A stretch of 64,000 nucleotides of DNA, taken from Hirsutella rhossiliensis (Eukaryota; Ascomycota; Sordariomycetes; Hypocreales; Ophiocordycipitaceae). Below are positions 48,031-61,000 of the stretch, piece after piece (the stretch's first letter is position 1; each line of letters opens with the position of its first letter). The notes below the pieces were generated by a model. The model saw only the letters and a list, made by a program, of their open reading frames with translations, searched no databases and was not told the DNA's origin. A program made the translations under genes and the position numbers. Location of the stretch: assembly GCF_020360975.1 (NCBI RefSeq), contig NW_025408667.1, positions 9,486,001 through 9,550,000 on the forward strand. The letters are read 5' to 3'.

Positions 48031-48990
48031 TTTCGACGAGGCAGGTCAAATCCGGGAACCTCTCGGTCTTTTGTATTTGACTCTTCTGCTGACTCTTCTT
48101 CTGGTCTCCCAGACCGCGATGTCCCTGTCGTGTGACGCCGCGAGCAAGCGTTTCTCACGTCAAGACAGGAGATAGAGGGGGCAAATTTTGCGTGCGGGGC
48201 GGAAGGGCTACTGGTTTTATAATACTAGAGATAACCTAATTGGTGGTTGGAGTCATGGCTCCGCTCCGATACCGGCAAAACTGTGGGAATTTTGGGAATC
48301 TTCGCGCAAGGCTAGACAGAAAGTTTTCCAACCCCGCTTCTTTTACCTGAACCACCCTGCTGCAACCAACCAGTCGAAGCATTGGCTGGTGTTGGCCGAG
48401 GAAAAGAATACTTGCAGAACCACCACGGGCGCAACAGAGCATACAAAACGTTGCACCTTGGCTTTCGATATCCTTGTCCACTCGCCAAGGAACACGACCA
48501 CGAGGCAATCTTCTCTGCTGTGCTGGAGTACGAAAGTCCAAAACAAACATCGGCAACTGCAGTTCCCATACCCGCTTGCGAATGAGCAGAACTGTTCTCA
48601 ATCGTTCAAGAGGAAAGCGGACGCCAAGGTTCATGCATCAATGTCTGGCAAAGTTCTGGTCAATACTTGCGTCGAACATCATAGACCACAGAGCCGAGAA
48701 TCATTTTGTACGACATGAGTTGCATTAAAGCAGCCAACATCTTTTCTTTATCTCGATTCCCTAAAACTGGTCGCTTGAATGCAGATAGAGTTCCGTCTAA
48801 ACTTCGAGCAGCGGGAATCACACGTCACACGATCGAACATCTTTGTATAGCATGCAGGGGCGACCGATTTGCAACTACTAAAGCAATTCCTGAAACTGGC
48901 TGGACAGGATGTGTGATTCTGCCACTGGATGAAAACTGAATATCTTTGCATCAGCTTTTCCGCATCAATATCCAGGAGGTACTATCTGGA
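48031..48990. other. LYS2 upstream region
   Basis: Normal-composition DNA that should hold the LYS2 promoter. Short open frames on both strands lack family resemblance. Confidence 0.45.
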
Positions 48991-50268
48991 CGAAGATGTT
49001 TCCCTCTAGCGCTGGAATTCCTGTTCCCCCTGTGCTTTCCCCGCCACTACCCTATCGGGCTTAACTATCGGGCCCTGGAAGACTGTCTGCACCCTTCCCT
49101 GTATTTTTACTTACTTGGCACGTAAGTGTTAAGGAAGTAGCCTATCTATATAGCTTTTCGCTTAACACTGCTCTTAAAAATCCTATAATAGCGCCCCGCG
49201 AAAGCGCCGGCAGCGGCTATAGCACTAGCCTTAGGTTCGTGTGCCGCTCCTAGTACTATCGAACCCGGTATATAATCGCTACCTAATCTAGTAGCCCGTA
49301 TATTATAGTACTTACTATCCTCTTTAATAGAGGCTCGCTTAAATAACTTAACCCTTTTAGCTTAGTAGTTATTATTCTCGCGAAGAGAGATACGAGAAGT
49401 ATATATAAAATGCACGACAGTAAAATTAAAAGTAAGGGGTCGGATAGGTAAGGCAGAGATATTTAATTCTTATAGGGGCAGCAATTACGGTAGGGGAGTA
49501 ATTATTATATTACCTTCTTTTTCCTTCTTTCCTCTATTTAACGCCCCTCTTTATACCTATCTAATATCTTAATTAATATAGAAGATCCTACTTAAAGAAG
49601 CTACTAATATCCTCTTAACTACTAAGCTTTTTACTAGGTTTTCCCCTCCTTTCTAGCCGTTACTAGCTTATCTATCTTATCTCTCGCTACCTTAATAGGA
49701 AGCTATCGCTACTTTTGCTTCCCCTTATACCCCTACCCTCCTCTCTATACCTCTTTTTAGCTCCTTTATCTATACCGGTTTTTTAGCTTCCTTAGTCTCT
49801 CTTATTAACGGATATCTCTAAGAACTACGAAATTAAGCTACGCTTCGGGATATACCCCCTTAGCTATAGCCTGCCCCTTAAGGGCATAGCTAATACGGCT
49901 TTAGGCTAGTAAGTATATAAAGGAGGTTCTTAGCTCTATACTTATCCCTTTACTTAAGGAAAGTAAGGGCGTTTTTAGGTCCCTAGGCTCTTTTAGACCT
50001 ACTTAAGGAATAGGGGCTTAAAGAGGGGAAAGTCCTATACGAAAGGGGACCTTCTTAGAAAGGAGAAACCTAATTAAAATAGGGGGCCCTTTAAAGGGAA
50101 GACCTCTTCCTTTTCTTTAGCTATAGATATTACCTTCTTATATAGGCTATTAGCTCCTCTTATAGACTCTTAAGGCGGGCCTTTAAGGATAGCTTCTTAT
50201 AGATATCTTTTAGCTTAATTTACTATAAATAGATAGCTAGCTTCTACTTTAGTAAGGGCTTTATAAGA
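48991..50268. repeat. AT-rich RIP-type DNA, left side of the LTR insertion
   Basis: Dominated by TA steps, with CA and TG dinucleotides nearly absent. No open frame of any length. Likely an older repeat into which the LTR element inserted. Confidence 0.65.
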
Positions 50269-50273
50269 CTATT

Positions 50274-50530
50274 TATAAGGGAACATATATCATAGTACGA
50301 TTAGTTAGGTAGTAGAGATAGCTAGAGGTACTACGCTATATATATTATGTTCTCCTCGTCGTAAGACTAAAGCTTACGAGAAGAGGGATTTCTCCTCTTC
50401 GGTCGGAGTAGCGAGTAGTCTATAATATATAAGCGGGGTAGGCACGATTCCCTGCCGATACCCTACCGATATATTAGTACTACGTACCCGAGTGCTTTAT
50501 TAGCCCGTACCTCCTAGTAGCGCTCTTATA
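50274..50530. repeat. Left LTR (3' LTR of the element)
   Basis: 257 bp, TATAAG...CTTATA. Compared by eye with the right LTR it has about 16 differences, all transitions (C/T or G/A), and no length change. Confidence 0.93.
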
Positions 50531-50911
50531 ATTATCTCCCCTCCTATATAGACGCCTCGGCTATATCTTTAATATATATTGCTTTCGCTACGCTACGTAT
50601 ATTCGGTTAGGAAGAGAGGTAGTTTCGGTTATATATCGCGCGTATACGCCTATATAAGTATACGTTAGTCTACGCTCTATAACGTTAATAGTTATTATAC
50701 TAGCGGTTGCCGCCGAGTAACCGTTATAGTATCGCCTATATATCGGCCGCGTAACTATAATATAAAGAGCGTGCGTATATATCTCCTACTTCTTTTATTT
50801 TCTTTTCTTCTTTAACTCTTCTACTTACGATTACTATAGAGTTTTACGCCTTTTTTTATTAATCCCTTATACCTTTTTATATTACTTTTTATCGACGATT
50901 TATTAACGATA

Positions 50912-52448
50912 ATGCCTTCTACGCTAAAGAAGATAAAGAACTATAACGCCGATTTCCTACGCCGTATACGGGAGTAGGTAGCGGCGGGTTCGCCCTTAAA
51001 GCGTAAGCGATCGGCCTAAAAGTCTTATAGCGACGCTAGTTCCCCCTTAGCAAAGAGAGCTAAGAAAGGCATAGGGGAATCCTAGTCCTAGGAGACTTCT
51101 AGTCTAGGACCTAACGTTAGCGAGGGTCGTGCCCCCGTTACCCCGCTAAGTGCCCCGACTCTAACCGCCGATAAGCCTGCCTCTATAGGCCCGGAAACTC
51201 GTAAGTCTATTACCCCCGTTAGCGATGCTAATACTAGCGAGGAGATCGTGCCTAGGCGCTCCTAGGTAAGTGCCGATAACCCGGCTACTCTATCTCGATA
51301 GGGCGGCTCTAGCTAATAGGAGATTATCGCCTAGGCCGCTCCTTAGAATAAGCAGGCCGATATTAACGATAAGGCCTAGCCGAACGAGGGCTAAGATAAC
51401 GATAACGGCAATAACGGAGACGGCCGCGATCTGACTCCTCCTACCGACGAACCCGAGAACAGCGGCGCCGGAGACGAGGGTACCTAGGCGGCGGCACGAG
51501 GCGGTCGCGCTCCTACGAAGAAGCGCACCTAATCTAAGGCTAAAGCCCGCCCGGTTAGGGCCTATAGGGTTATCCCTCGTAAGCTCTAGTATATATATTA
51601 TTTTAGGACGGTCGTTAAGGAGTATAGTACGACCGAGCCTAAGCCTATCGAGGTGCTCTTAATTAGCTATATTTTCTCGGGGGTTTCCTCGACGCGCTAC
51701 GAGTAGTGCTATAGACGTGCCGCGACCTATAACTAGGTAAGTTTCCCCTTAACTTTAAATATTACGATTAATAAGCTAATCTTTCTCGAGGCCGCTACTC
51801 TTATATCTCATAACCGGGCTAATATAGTCGCTATCGTTAAGCACCTACGCGAGCTTAATAAGCTAAAGACCGGTAACGAGGATACCGAGGACGATAGCTT
51901 AGACGCGGGCGTGCTCGTTTTCGAGGAGGCTAATCGGCGCCGTCTCGCTATTATAGTATAGCATTTAGCCGAGGCTTTCGACGCCGCTAAGACGGCCTAT
52001 TATAAGTCCTTTAGGACTATAGGTATATAGAAGTCTACTATCGTAAGTTTTATCCGACCCTTTTATTAGCGACCGCCTAACGATATACTAGGTCGAGCAT
52101 ACCGACTACCGCACGCTAATTAATAAGCGCCGCGAGCTTATTATTCGCCTTAACCCTACGCCCCTATTCGATATCGCCCGTATAAGCCTAGAGTACTAGG
52201 CCTAGGAATCCCGGTTAAAACTCTACCTTATCGACGGCGATACGGGCTATACTTCGTAGTAATACGCCTTACTATTTACTAAGGCCGAGGTAAGTGCCGT
52301 GCTAATAGAGATAGGTCTCGACGCGGAAGATAAGGAAGGAGCGGAGGATAGGGTAGTTCCGGTATTTCCGGAGGTATTCGGTATAGCGGAGGGGGCGCCT
52401 CGGTTAGTTCCCGCTACGCTAGCAAAGAAAAGGGGTAGTCGGAAGTAA
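50912..52448 (+). pseudogene. Intron-containing gene on the strand opposite gag-pol inside the LTR element
   Basis: The ATG at 50912 starts a frame that stays coding-like over three exons: 50912-51736, 51791-52042 and 52092-52448, each a multiple of three. They are separated by GT-AG tracts (gtaagt...ctcgag, or an earlier acceptor at 51775; and gtaagt...actag). Apart from the final TAA, every interruption is TAG or TAA, none TGA, as expected from CAG, CAA or TGG. Visible: a basic N-terminus (STLKKIKNYNADFLRRIRE), a long Pro/Asn/Asp-rich middle, then FLEAATLISHNRANIVAIV, HLRELNKLKTGNEDTEDD, HLAEAFDAAKTAYYKSFRTI, and an end AKKRGSRK. About 478 codons. No family recognised. Its introns would survive retrotransposition because the element RNA is copied from the other strand. 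Confidence 0.65.
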
Positions 52449-52714
52449 TAAATAGGTCTTATCTTTCTTTTATTTAACTACGACTATCCTTCTCTCCTTT
52501 ATTATTAAGGCCTTAGTAGAGTTATAGTTTAGTTTTATTTTCCTTAATAATATTTAATAAGTAATATAGATAGTTTTCCTTATTCTCCTATTTTACTATT
52601 TTATATATAGTTATAGGACGTTTAGGCGTACTAATACGTTAATAAGTTAGTAGCGATTTAGTAGGGATTCGTTACCGATTTAATAGCGTCTCCCTACGCT
52701 AATAGGTTTCCTTA

Positions 52715-55700
52715 CCTTACTTAGTCTTACGCCTCTTTTTCCTAGTTAAGCGAGTAGTATATTCTTTAATAAGGTCTTAGCTATTCGCTATATCTTCGGC
52801 CTCGACCTATTAGTTATACTTAGCTAGCTATCCTTTCTATTTAATAAGGAAAAAGGTATTACCCTTAGATCTCTTTCGGTCTTTAATCTCTTAGACTTCC
52901 TATTCGCCTTCGTCGTCCTCTAAGTCTAGCATCGGTAGGGTTTCGCTATCTTTACGGGTGCCTTTACGCTCCTTCTATAGCTCTAAGAGACTAATATAGA
53001 AAACGTTATAGAGGCGTAAGTACTTCTCGGGGAGTATAAGATAATATACTTACTTTCTAATAGCTTATAGGACCTAAAACGGTCTAATATACTTAGGTAA
53101 GAGTTTTTTTTTTCGTCCTTAAAGTATAAGTTCTTTATCGATAATACTATAAGGTCTCCTACTTTTAGTATAAGCGGTTAGTGCCTTAAATCGTAGTATT
53201 TCGCTTACGATTCGATAGCCTTTCCCTAGTATTCCTTAAGCCTCTTTCGTAGCTCCTATAGCTTAGTAACTCTTACTCTTACTTCGGGTACCCCCCTCTA
53301 AATAATATCGTCCTTAGTATTAATATAGAAGTTTAGTTAGTAACCTATTAACGCTTCGTTAGGTAATAACCTAGTTATCGCGTTCTTTATATTATTATAT
53401 ATAAATTAAGCAATACGTAGGAGTAACGCCTAGTTAGTTTATTCCGAGTTAGTAAAGTATCTTAAGTAGTACTATATAGCTTAGTTTATTTATTTTATTT
53501 ACCCGTCGGTTTATAGGTAAAATGCCGTCGATAGCCTACGTTCTACTTATAAGATAAAATAGAGATCTAACTAAAACTTACTTATAAATAGGGACCCTCT
53601 ATCTAAGACAATGCCTTTCGGAGGTCTATATACTAATTTAATTTAGTAATAGAATAATTTTACTAGCTCTAGGGCTATTATTATCTTAGAGATAGGAAAG
53701 AAAAGGCAATACTTAGTATATCGGTCTACGATTACTAAGATCGTATTAACGTCTCGTCTATTATACTATACTTTAGGCAGACCTATAGTAAAGTCTATTA
53801 ATAATTCTTCCTATAGTCGTATAGGATATAGTAACGATTATATAGTGCTATAGGGGCGATGCCTCCTAGACACTATACCTTAATATACTAGGTATAACTA
53901 GACGTATTTATTTACGTCTTTCGTTATTCTATCCTAGTAGAAGTTCCTCGCTAGTAGTTTGCTAGTATATCGGGAGCTAAAGTATCCTACTAACGGATCG
54001 TTATAGAAGAGCTATATTAGCTCTTACCGTAAGGCTGCCTCTAGAGGTACTACGATACGACCCTTCTATAGTAATAGTCTATCTAAGCGCACTAACTAAA
54101 AACCCTTCCCTTTTAAGAAGTCTTCGGTCTCCTTTAGCCTACTAATCGCTATGTTAACCGACTAAGTACGTTTTAGCAACTCTAGTAACGGTTCTAGAAC
54201 TTCTACTATATAAACCTTTATATAGTAGGCTACTTCTTTAGCGGTCTTCCTTAAGAGTAACTATTTATAACTAGCTCTCTCTTTAGCCTAATCGGCTAAT
54301 CGTTTAGGTCTCGCGCCTAAATTATTATAGTTTCGCTATAGATAAGCTTATATATTTTCCTTATATAAAGGCACTTTACTACGCTTATATTAACTTAAGG
54401 TTAAGTATCTTTTTGCCTATAAAAACGCTTCGTTATTTCTCTATATAGATACGGTATTAATAGTAGCTAGCTTTACTTATAGCTCCGGTAATAGTTCTAT
54501 AGACGGGGGCTTCTCGCCCTTATATCTAGGCATTCTCGATAGCGCGTCCGCCGGGTTAGATTTACCTATACGATACTTAATCGTAAAGTTAAATAGTACT
54601 AAATATATATACTATCTTACTTACCTCCTATTTAGGGAGGTCTAGTATATAAACGTCTAGAGGTTATAGTAGTCCGATAATACCTTTACTTTATACGCTG
54701 CCCCTTCGACGTAATATCGCTAGTATTTAAATAACTTAACGATAGCGAAGAGTTCTTAGTTTAGAATACTATAATTAAGTTCGGCTCTAGTAAACTTCCT
54801 TAACTAGAATACGATCGGATAGTAACGCCCTTCGTTATTAGGTTAAGAGATAATCCCTACTATCGCGAATTGCGATATATTTATTTCGATGCGAATACGT
54901 CTTTCCGGATCGTAATATCGGAGGAGTAGGGCTCCTTAAAAAGTATCCTTAAGAGCCTAAAACGCTGCCCTTTCGGTAAGGTTTAGCTCTATACTCCCTA
55001 GCTTCTTCCTATTCTTACTCCCCTTTAGTAATACCGTTAAGGGCGCTATAACTCCTAAGTACCTATATATAAATCGTTAGTAAAAATTATAGAACCTAAG
55101 GAAAACCTAAATATTATAGTAGGTTATAGGTTTAGGCTATTAGGCTATTGCCTCTACCTATTAAGGGTCTATCGATACCCTATCGATAGATAATATAAAC
55201 CTAAGGAACTTAACTAACTATTAATAGAAGATATACTTCGATGGTTTTATATAGAGCTCTATAGCCCTTAGCCTTTTTATTACTTATCCTAAGTATTTAG
55301 TATATTCTTCTCTTATTTTAGAGTATATAAGGATATCGTCGAGGTAGACTATATAGATTATATCTACGAGCCCCTCGAGCGCTTAATAGATATAGCTTTA
55401 AAACGTAGCTAGTACGTTAGTAAGTCTAAAAGGCATTACTAGGTATTCGAAATATCTATAACGCGTTTAGAAAGCGGTTTTCTATTTATCTTCTTCTTAA
55501 ATTTAAATATATTAATACGTATTCTATATATTAATCTTAGAAAAATACTTAGCTCCTTAATAGCGGTTAATAATCTCTAAAATAAGGGGTAAAAGGTACC
55601 GATTCTTTTATATAACCTAATTAAGTCCTTAGTAGTCTATATATAGCCGTAAGGTGCTATCCTTTTTTAGAACGAAAAGGATAGGCGCCCTAGCTAGGCT

Positions 55701-57720
55701 CTTTAACTCCTAGATTATTTTCCTTTTTATCGCGTCTTAGATCTAATCGCGTAATACTTAGAGTTCCTTTTACGATAGAGGGTAAATCGGTCTATAAGGA
55801 GGTTCTATATTAAGGATTAAATTAATTAAGTAATCCGTTCCCTTTCTAGCTAGTAATAAATCGGATTTATTAGCCGAGAAGGTATCTTTAAACCGGTAAA
55901 GAGTCGGTAGGATTTCGGCCTATTCTTCCTATAGAATCCCTTTATCTTTGTCTTTATTTAGTAGCGGGATTAGCTTAGGATTAAGCGCTATTATATATAC
56001 CCTTACTTCGTTCCTATATTCCTAAAGGAATCTACGGGGATTCTATAGGGTTTCGCTACTTAGTTAATACTTAAACTACTACTATCGTTTCTATAGGATA
56101 ATATAAATACGATTATCCTCTAAGGTAGTAACTAATAAAAGGATTAGTACCTAATCGTTTAGCGTTAACTTATCGGTACTAATATAAAAACGAGTAATTA
56201 TCTTTTCGGTGCCCCTTATATCTATTATTCGGAGCGGCACTAACTATACTCTATACTCCTTTGCCCTACTATTATTAAGCCTTAATAACTTAGGGTATAA
56301 TAGCGCTACTTATAGTAATCCTTACTATCGGGCAAAGTATACGTCTATAAGGTTAACGGCACCGTAAGTATCTAAGTATACGGGGACTTTAATAGGGTTT
56401 CGCCTTAATATCGTTATAGGAGTTTTAAGTAACTATCCTATAGGTATTAAGTTTACTAAGGGAGAGGCGTTTACCTTAATATCTTGCCTTTTCCCTATTT
56501 TACGGTATTAAGTCTAAGAGTCTTCGCTAGGGTTTCTACCTTTAGAGAATTAGTATATTCCGTAGATAGGTATTCCGGCTTATTATATTAGAAATATATA
56601 ATTCCCAATCGAGTAGAAGATCCTCTTCCTCGATAACGTCCCTTAGTTCGGCCCTTAGTAGGTATATCGCTAGCTTACTAGTTATTAGTCGAATCGGTAG
56701 TATTTCCTTAACGATTCGGCCTAGCTTATCGGCCTCTTTAATTCCTTCCCCTATATATACCGCCTTAGGGTATAGTACTACTTCTATTCCTAGTTCCTCT
56801 AAGGGTAGAAGTAGTATTAATACGTTACCTCTTATTAGTAGTAGTATCTTAATATCGTTAGGCGACTTATATAAGCTCTTCCTATTAGTAGGTATAGATA
56901 GGTATCGAATAGAGGTTAATTTAGTCCCGAAGTTATAGCTCTAGCTTAGCGAAAAACGTAAGAGCACGCGCCTTTTCCGATAGGCGTTCGAAATACCTCT
57001 TTAAGGAGTTAAGGTATAAGCTAAACTCTAGGGGGGACTAGCCTTCTCGTTAGCGAGCCTCCTCTAATTACGTCGCTAATAGTATCTCCCTATTTATAGT
57101 ATCCTTAATTAAGATAAGTATCTATTCCTTAAAGTATACTTAATCTATACTATATTTAGTTCGGTTAATCGGCGTCTATTCTTTAAGGTATCGGCGCTAT
57201 CTCGCTTTATAGTCGCTATATATATAATCTACTACGTAGAGGATCTTTATTTTATCGCGACGAAAGCGTCTAGGCGCTACCCTAAAGGCGTCCTCTAGAT
57301 CGTAAGTCTAGTCTAGACGTTTCTATATATTAGTAGGTTAGGATAATTAAGCGATGTTTTTAATCTTAACCTCGCTACCGCGACTGCCGTCCGATTTAGG
57401 GGAGTAGGACCGTCGACGCTTCCCTAAATAGATAGCGATAGTACCGGCGCGTTTAGCAATTTCCTCCTCTAATTATATAACGCGATCTTATAGGCGTTTC
57501 GTCTCCTCTAGCTCCTTAACGCGCGCTTATAGGGCCGTGAGCTTTTCCTTACGAGACGGTTATCTTACGCTTATAGGTAGCGATATCTTCGATATAGTTA
57601 TAACGCCGTTTATAGTAAGGGTCTATTCCGAGGATATATCTTCCTATTCTTCGTCTCCTAAGTAGATACTCGATATACGTAATAAAGAGGCCTCGACTAG
57701 TTAACTACTACGTCGCGCTA
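52715..57720 (-). pseudogene. Gag-pol polyprotein of the Ty3/Gypsy element, RIP-inactivated
   Basis: Minus-strand order: coiled-coil start and gag (57700-56700; ATYLEEARQREGQS, LNSLKRYFERLSEKA), reverse transcriptase (the FEYLVMPF and LEGLVD motifs, with the active-site IVYLDDILIYS at about 55320-55350), RNase H region (about 54950-54400), integrase (LVIVDRYTKYCLFFPISK near 53745-53690, DRGSLF, and a decayed YPQTDGQ-type site), and a C-terminal chromodomain-like block (EVEEIKDRKRSKGNTFFLIK, 52910-52740). A chromodomain after integrase is the chromovirus hallmark and directs insertion to heterochromatin. Stops are almost all TAG/TAA at expected Gln or Trp. Exact start and stop codons cannot be fixed. 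Confidence 0.85.
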
Positions 57721-57790
57721 TAGGAGCGTTACGTAGTCTTCTCTAAGTAGCTATCTCTACTAGGTAACTAAAAAGGGAAGCTTTAGAAAT

Positions 57791-58047
57791 TATAAGGGAA
57801 TATATATTACGGTATAATTAGTTAGGTAGTAGAGATAGCTAGAGGTACTACGCTATATATATTATATTCTCCTCGTCGTAAGATTAAAGCTTACGAGAAG
57901 AGGGATTTCTCCTCTTTAGTTAGAGTAGCGAGTAGTCTATAATATACGAGCGGGGTAAGCACGATTCCCTGCCGATACCCTGCCGATATATTAGTACTAC
58001 GTACCCGAGTGCTTTATTAGCCCGTACCTCCTAGTAGCGCTCTTATA
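57791..58047. repeat. Right LTR (5' LTR of the element)
   Basis: 257 bp, same ends as the left LTR, followed directly by the second copy of the CTATT target duplication. Confidence 0.93.
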
Positions 58048-58052
58048 CTATT

Positions 58053-61000
58053 AGCTTTTATCGATACTATTAAAACTTAATAGACGGAAATAAGTCCCTT
58101 TTAGACCTCTTAGCGTAACTAATACTAATAGATATCGATATACTATAGCTAGGTCGATAGCTTTACGTTTTCTATTAGAATTTATATAGTCTATATATTA
58201 TTATATTCTATAGATAATAGGGTCGGAATTTATAGTTATAGAGATATTAGTAGCTAGCTAAGGAAAATAGCTTCCTTTAAAGCTTTTAAAAGAGCTAGTA
58301 GCTTTACCTCTATACTTAAAGTTATAATAATAGCTTACTATAAAGCTCTCTAAGTAATAGTTCCTTTAAAAAGGGATATAATTTACCTTTATAAGCTCTT
58401 TCTATTTAAGGAATTATCTATTAAGGACGAATCGCTTAAATAAAGAAAGATTTTAGTAGCTATTTTCCTTCTTTACCCTCCTAGGCGTAGACTATATAAT
58501 CTTATTAAATAGAGATAAAGGATAGCTCTATTTACTACTTCTTAGTACTTAGGGCTAGGGTTCTAGTTATACCTAGCTAGCTAGTTTAATAGGGACGAGG
58601 GTATATACCTAAAGTATATATAGCACGTAGCTAAGGATTAGCAGAGCAATTAACTATATAATTATCTAATTATCGGTCCTATATATAGCTCTAAGGGCCT
58701 TAAGTTATAAATATAAGTCTTAGAGATTTCTTTACTCTATGCCTCTTTATCTCTATTAAAGTTATATAACTAGTAGCCTTTACTTTAAAGGGGAAAAAAA
58801 CAAAAATTTAAATTAACTATAATTAAGGAAGATACCTAATTAAATAATTAAGGTCTTTATAAAGCCTTTAAGTATACTTAGAAGTAAGTTAGAAGGGGAG
58901 TGCTAAGGGTCTTATCCCTTTAACGGGCTAATATCTATAAGGGTACGATCTTACCTATTAAACTCCTCCCTAGCGACTTTCCGACCTAAGATACTAATAG
59001 AAAGGGCGCGATAATAATAAGTAAGGCTCTCTTCCTAAGTATATAAGTAAGTAAATAAACTATCGATAGAACTTTTCTCTTTTACTATAATCCCTTTCCT
59101 TTACGTTATTTATTCCTTCTTTTACTTATAAGCTACTTATTTAGCTCTTTCCTATCTTTACTCGCGTACTTCCTTCTTTAAATAATTATCTACTACCCCT
59201 TATATACGCTCTTAAGTATTCGCGCTTATTATTCCTAGGGGCATTAGGGAAATAAAGTAGTTAGTATCTTTACTAGTCTATAGCTTTAGGTATAGCTAGA
59301 TTAAATAAGCTATAAAGTCTTATAAACTAGCCGTTATCGCGTTACTAATAGTCTTATATAAATATATAGAATTATAGTCGTTAATATCCTAGCGGTAGTT
59401 TTAATATATTCCTAGGTTTTTAACTCCTTTAACCTAGGAGGGTTTAAAGCCCGGTATAAACCTTATAAGGACTATAGCTAAAGAGGCTATTACTATACTT
59501 TATTTCTAGGGAGTAATAGGGCGCGCCGTAAGCGTTATTAAAGTCTTTAGCCTTAGGGTAATTAACCGAGCGCCTAGTAATTTCGGAGTCTTAAGGCGAG
59601 TTAGTAGCCGCGCTATCTACCTTTCTTCCTTACTAGCTTCTTATTAGGCTATTAATAGGGGTATAGTTATAAGTCTTTTACTCCTTTATATATTTAAAGA
59701 GGTTATTAGTAGCGGGCGAGGAGTAGGCCTAATTAGCTATATATTTAAGGGGGAAAATAAAAGCATCGTTTCTATATAAATAAAGGGACTAATAATAGCG
59801 CTTAGCTCTCTCCTTTATAAATTCTAAGGTAGGGATCCTATCTTAAGGTTACTTAGGGAAAGGCTACTTAGTTTAGATAAGGAGCTTAATTTAGTTAATG
59901 CTTAAGGTAATAAAGGTCTAGGCCTATTCTCGATTCCTATTAGCGCGATTAAATAGTTAGGAGTCTTTTTAGGGAGGAGTCTTATAAAGAAACCGCGTAT
60001 AGCTTAAGCGATTAAGTTAGGTTGCTCTATAAGGGTAGCTAGCGTAGTTAGCTTTTTTCTTACTTTCCTTACTATATAAGCTAGTTCTATATCTCTTTAA
60101 AGCAGTAGTTTTTATCCGCTAAGCCTATCTTAGAGGTTAACTACCTCTAGGACTTCTTAGAGGTCTTATTCTTCTTAATCTCTTAAAATAATATAGTTAT
60201 ATTAGTAAATCCGTTTATACCTAGGAATCCTTATAGGAAAGACTCTACTAAAAGTTATTAAACCTTAGTTAAATAGTATCCTTTATAGTTATCTAACCCC
60301 GCTATTAAACTACTAAGAAACTCCGCTACCCTATAATATTACTTATATATAATTAAGTTCGTTCGCCGCGATAGCTTAGATTTTATATATTAGCCTATTA
60401 ATATAGCCTTTAATACTTATCCTCTTATCTAGCTTAAAGAAATACTAGTCTTAGTATAAGATTTTATCTATCTATAGGGCTTCTTATATTACCCTATACC
60501 TTTACTTTAGAATTACTTTAACTTTTAAGTATCGCTACTTAATTATCTTAAGGCATAGCTTAACTATACCTTTAAGCTAGTATTAGATTATTATTAAGGC
60601 TAAGTAGCTATATTCTTACTCTTCCTACTAAGCGGTATAAGGGACTAGCGTATAGGTAAAGTTATAAGGAACTTAGAGGATATAAAGAAACTACCGCTAT
60701 ACTTATAGGAATATATAAAGTCTAGCGTACTATCCCTCTTTCTAAGTATTAAAAACAACTAAGTTTCCTTCCTTATAGTCTTAAAGGAACGCTCCTTAGT
60801 AGAGTCCCCTTTTATCTTATCCTATTAAAAAGTTAATAACTTTAGTTATATACCTTTATTTATATATAAAGCAACTAAGGTTAAAGGTAAGAGCGGTAAA
60901 CTTAATTAAATACTCCCCGTCGTTTAAGTATTTATAGTACTTTATATATCTATCTTCTATATCTTCGATAGGTTCCCTCTAGTAATTAGTATAAACCGAT

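Larger units (their letters stand above)
50274..58047 (-). mobile_element. Complete Ty3/Gypsy (chromovirus-type) LTR retrotransposon, RIP-mutated
   Basis: A 7,774-bp element bounded by two direct repeats of 257 bp, each starting TATAAG and ending CTTATA, and by the 5-bp target-site duplication CTATT (50269-50273 and 58048-58052). Gag-pol reads on the minus strand, so the right LTR is the 5' LTR. A polypurine tract (minus-strand AGGAGGGGAGA, 50545-50535) abuts the left LTR. The ends would be TGTAAG...CTTACA before mutation. Domain order on the minus strand: gag, protease region, reverse transcriptase, RNase H, integrase, chromodomain. A second gene-like frame runs on the plus strand near the left LTR. 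All coding frames are full of TAG/TAA stops, so the copy is dead. Confidence 0.92.
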
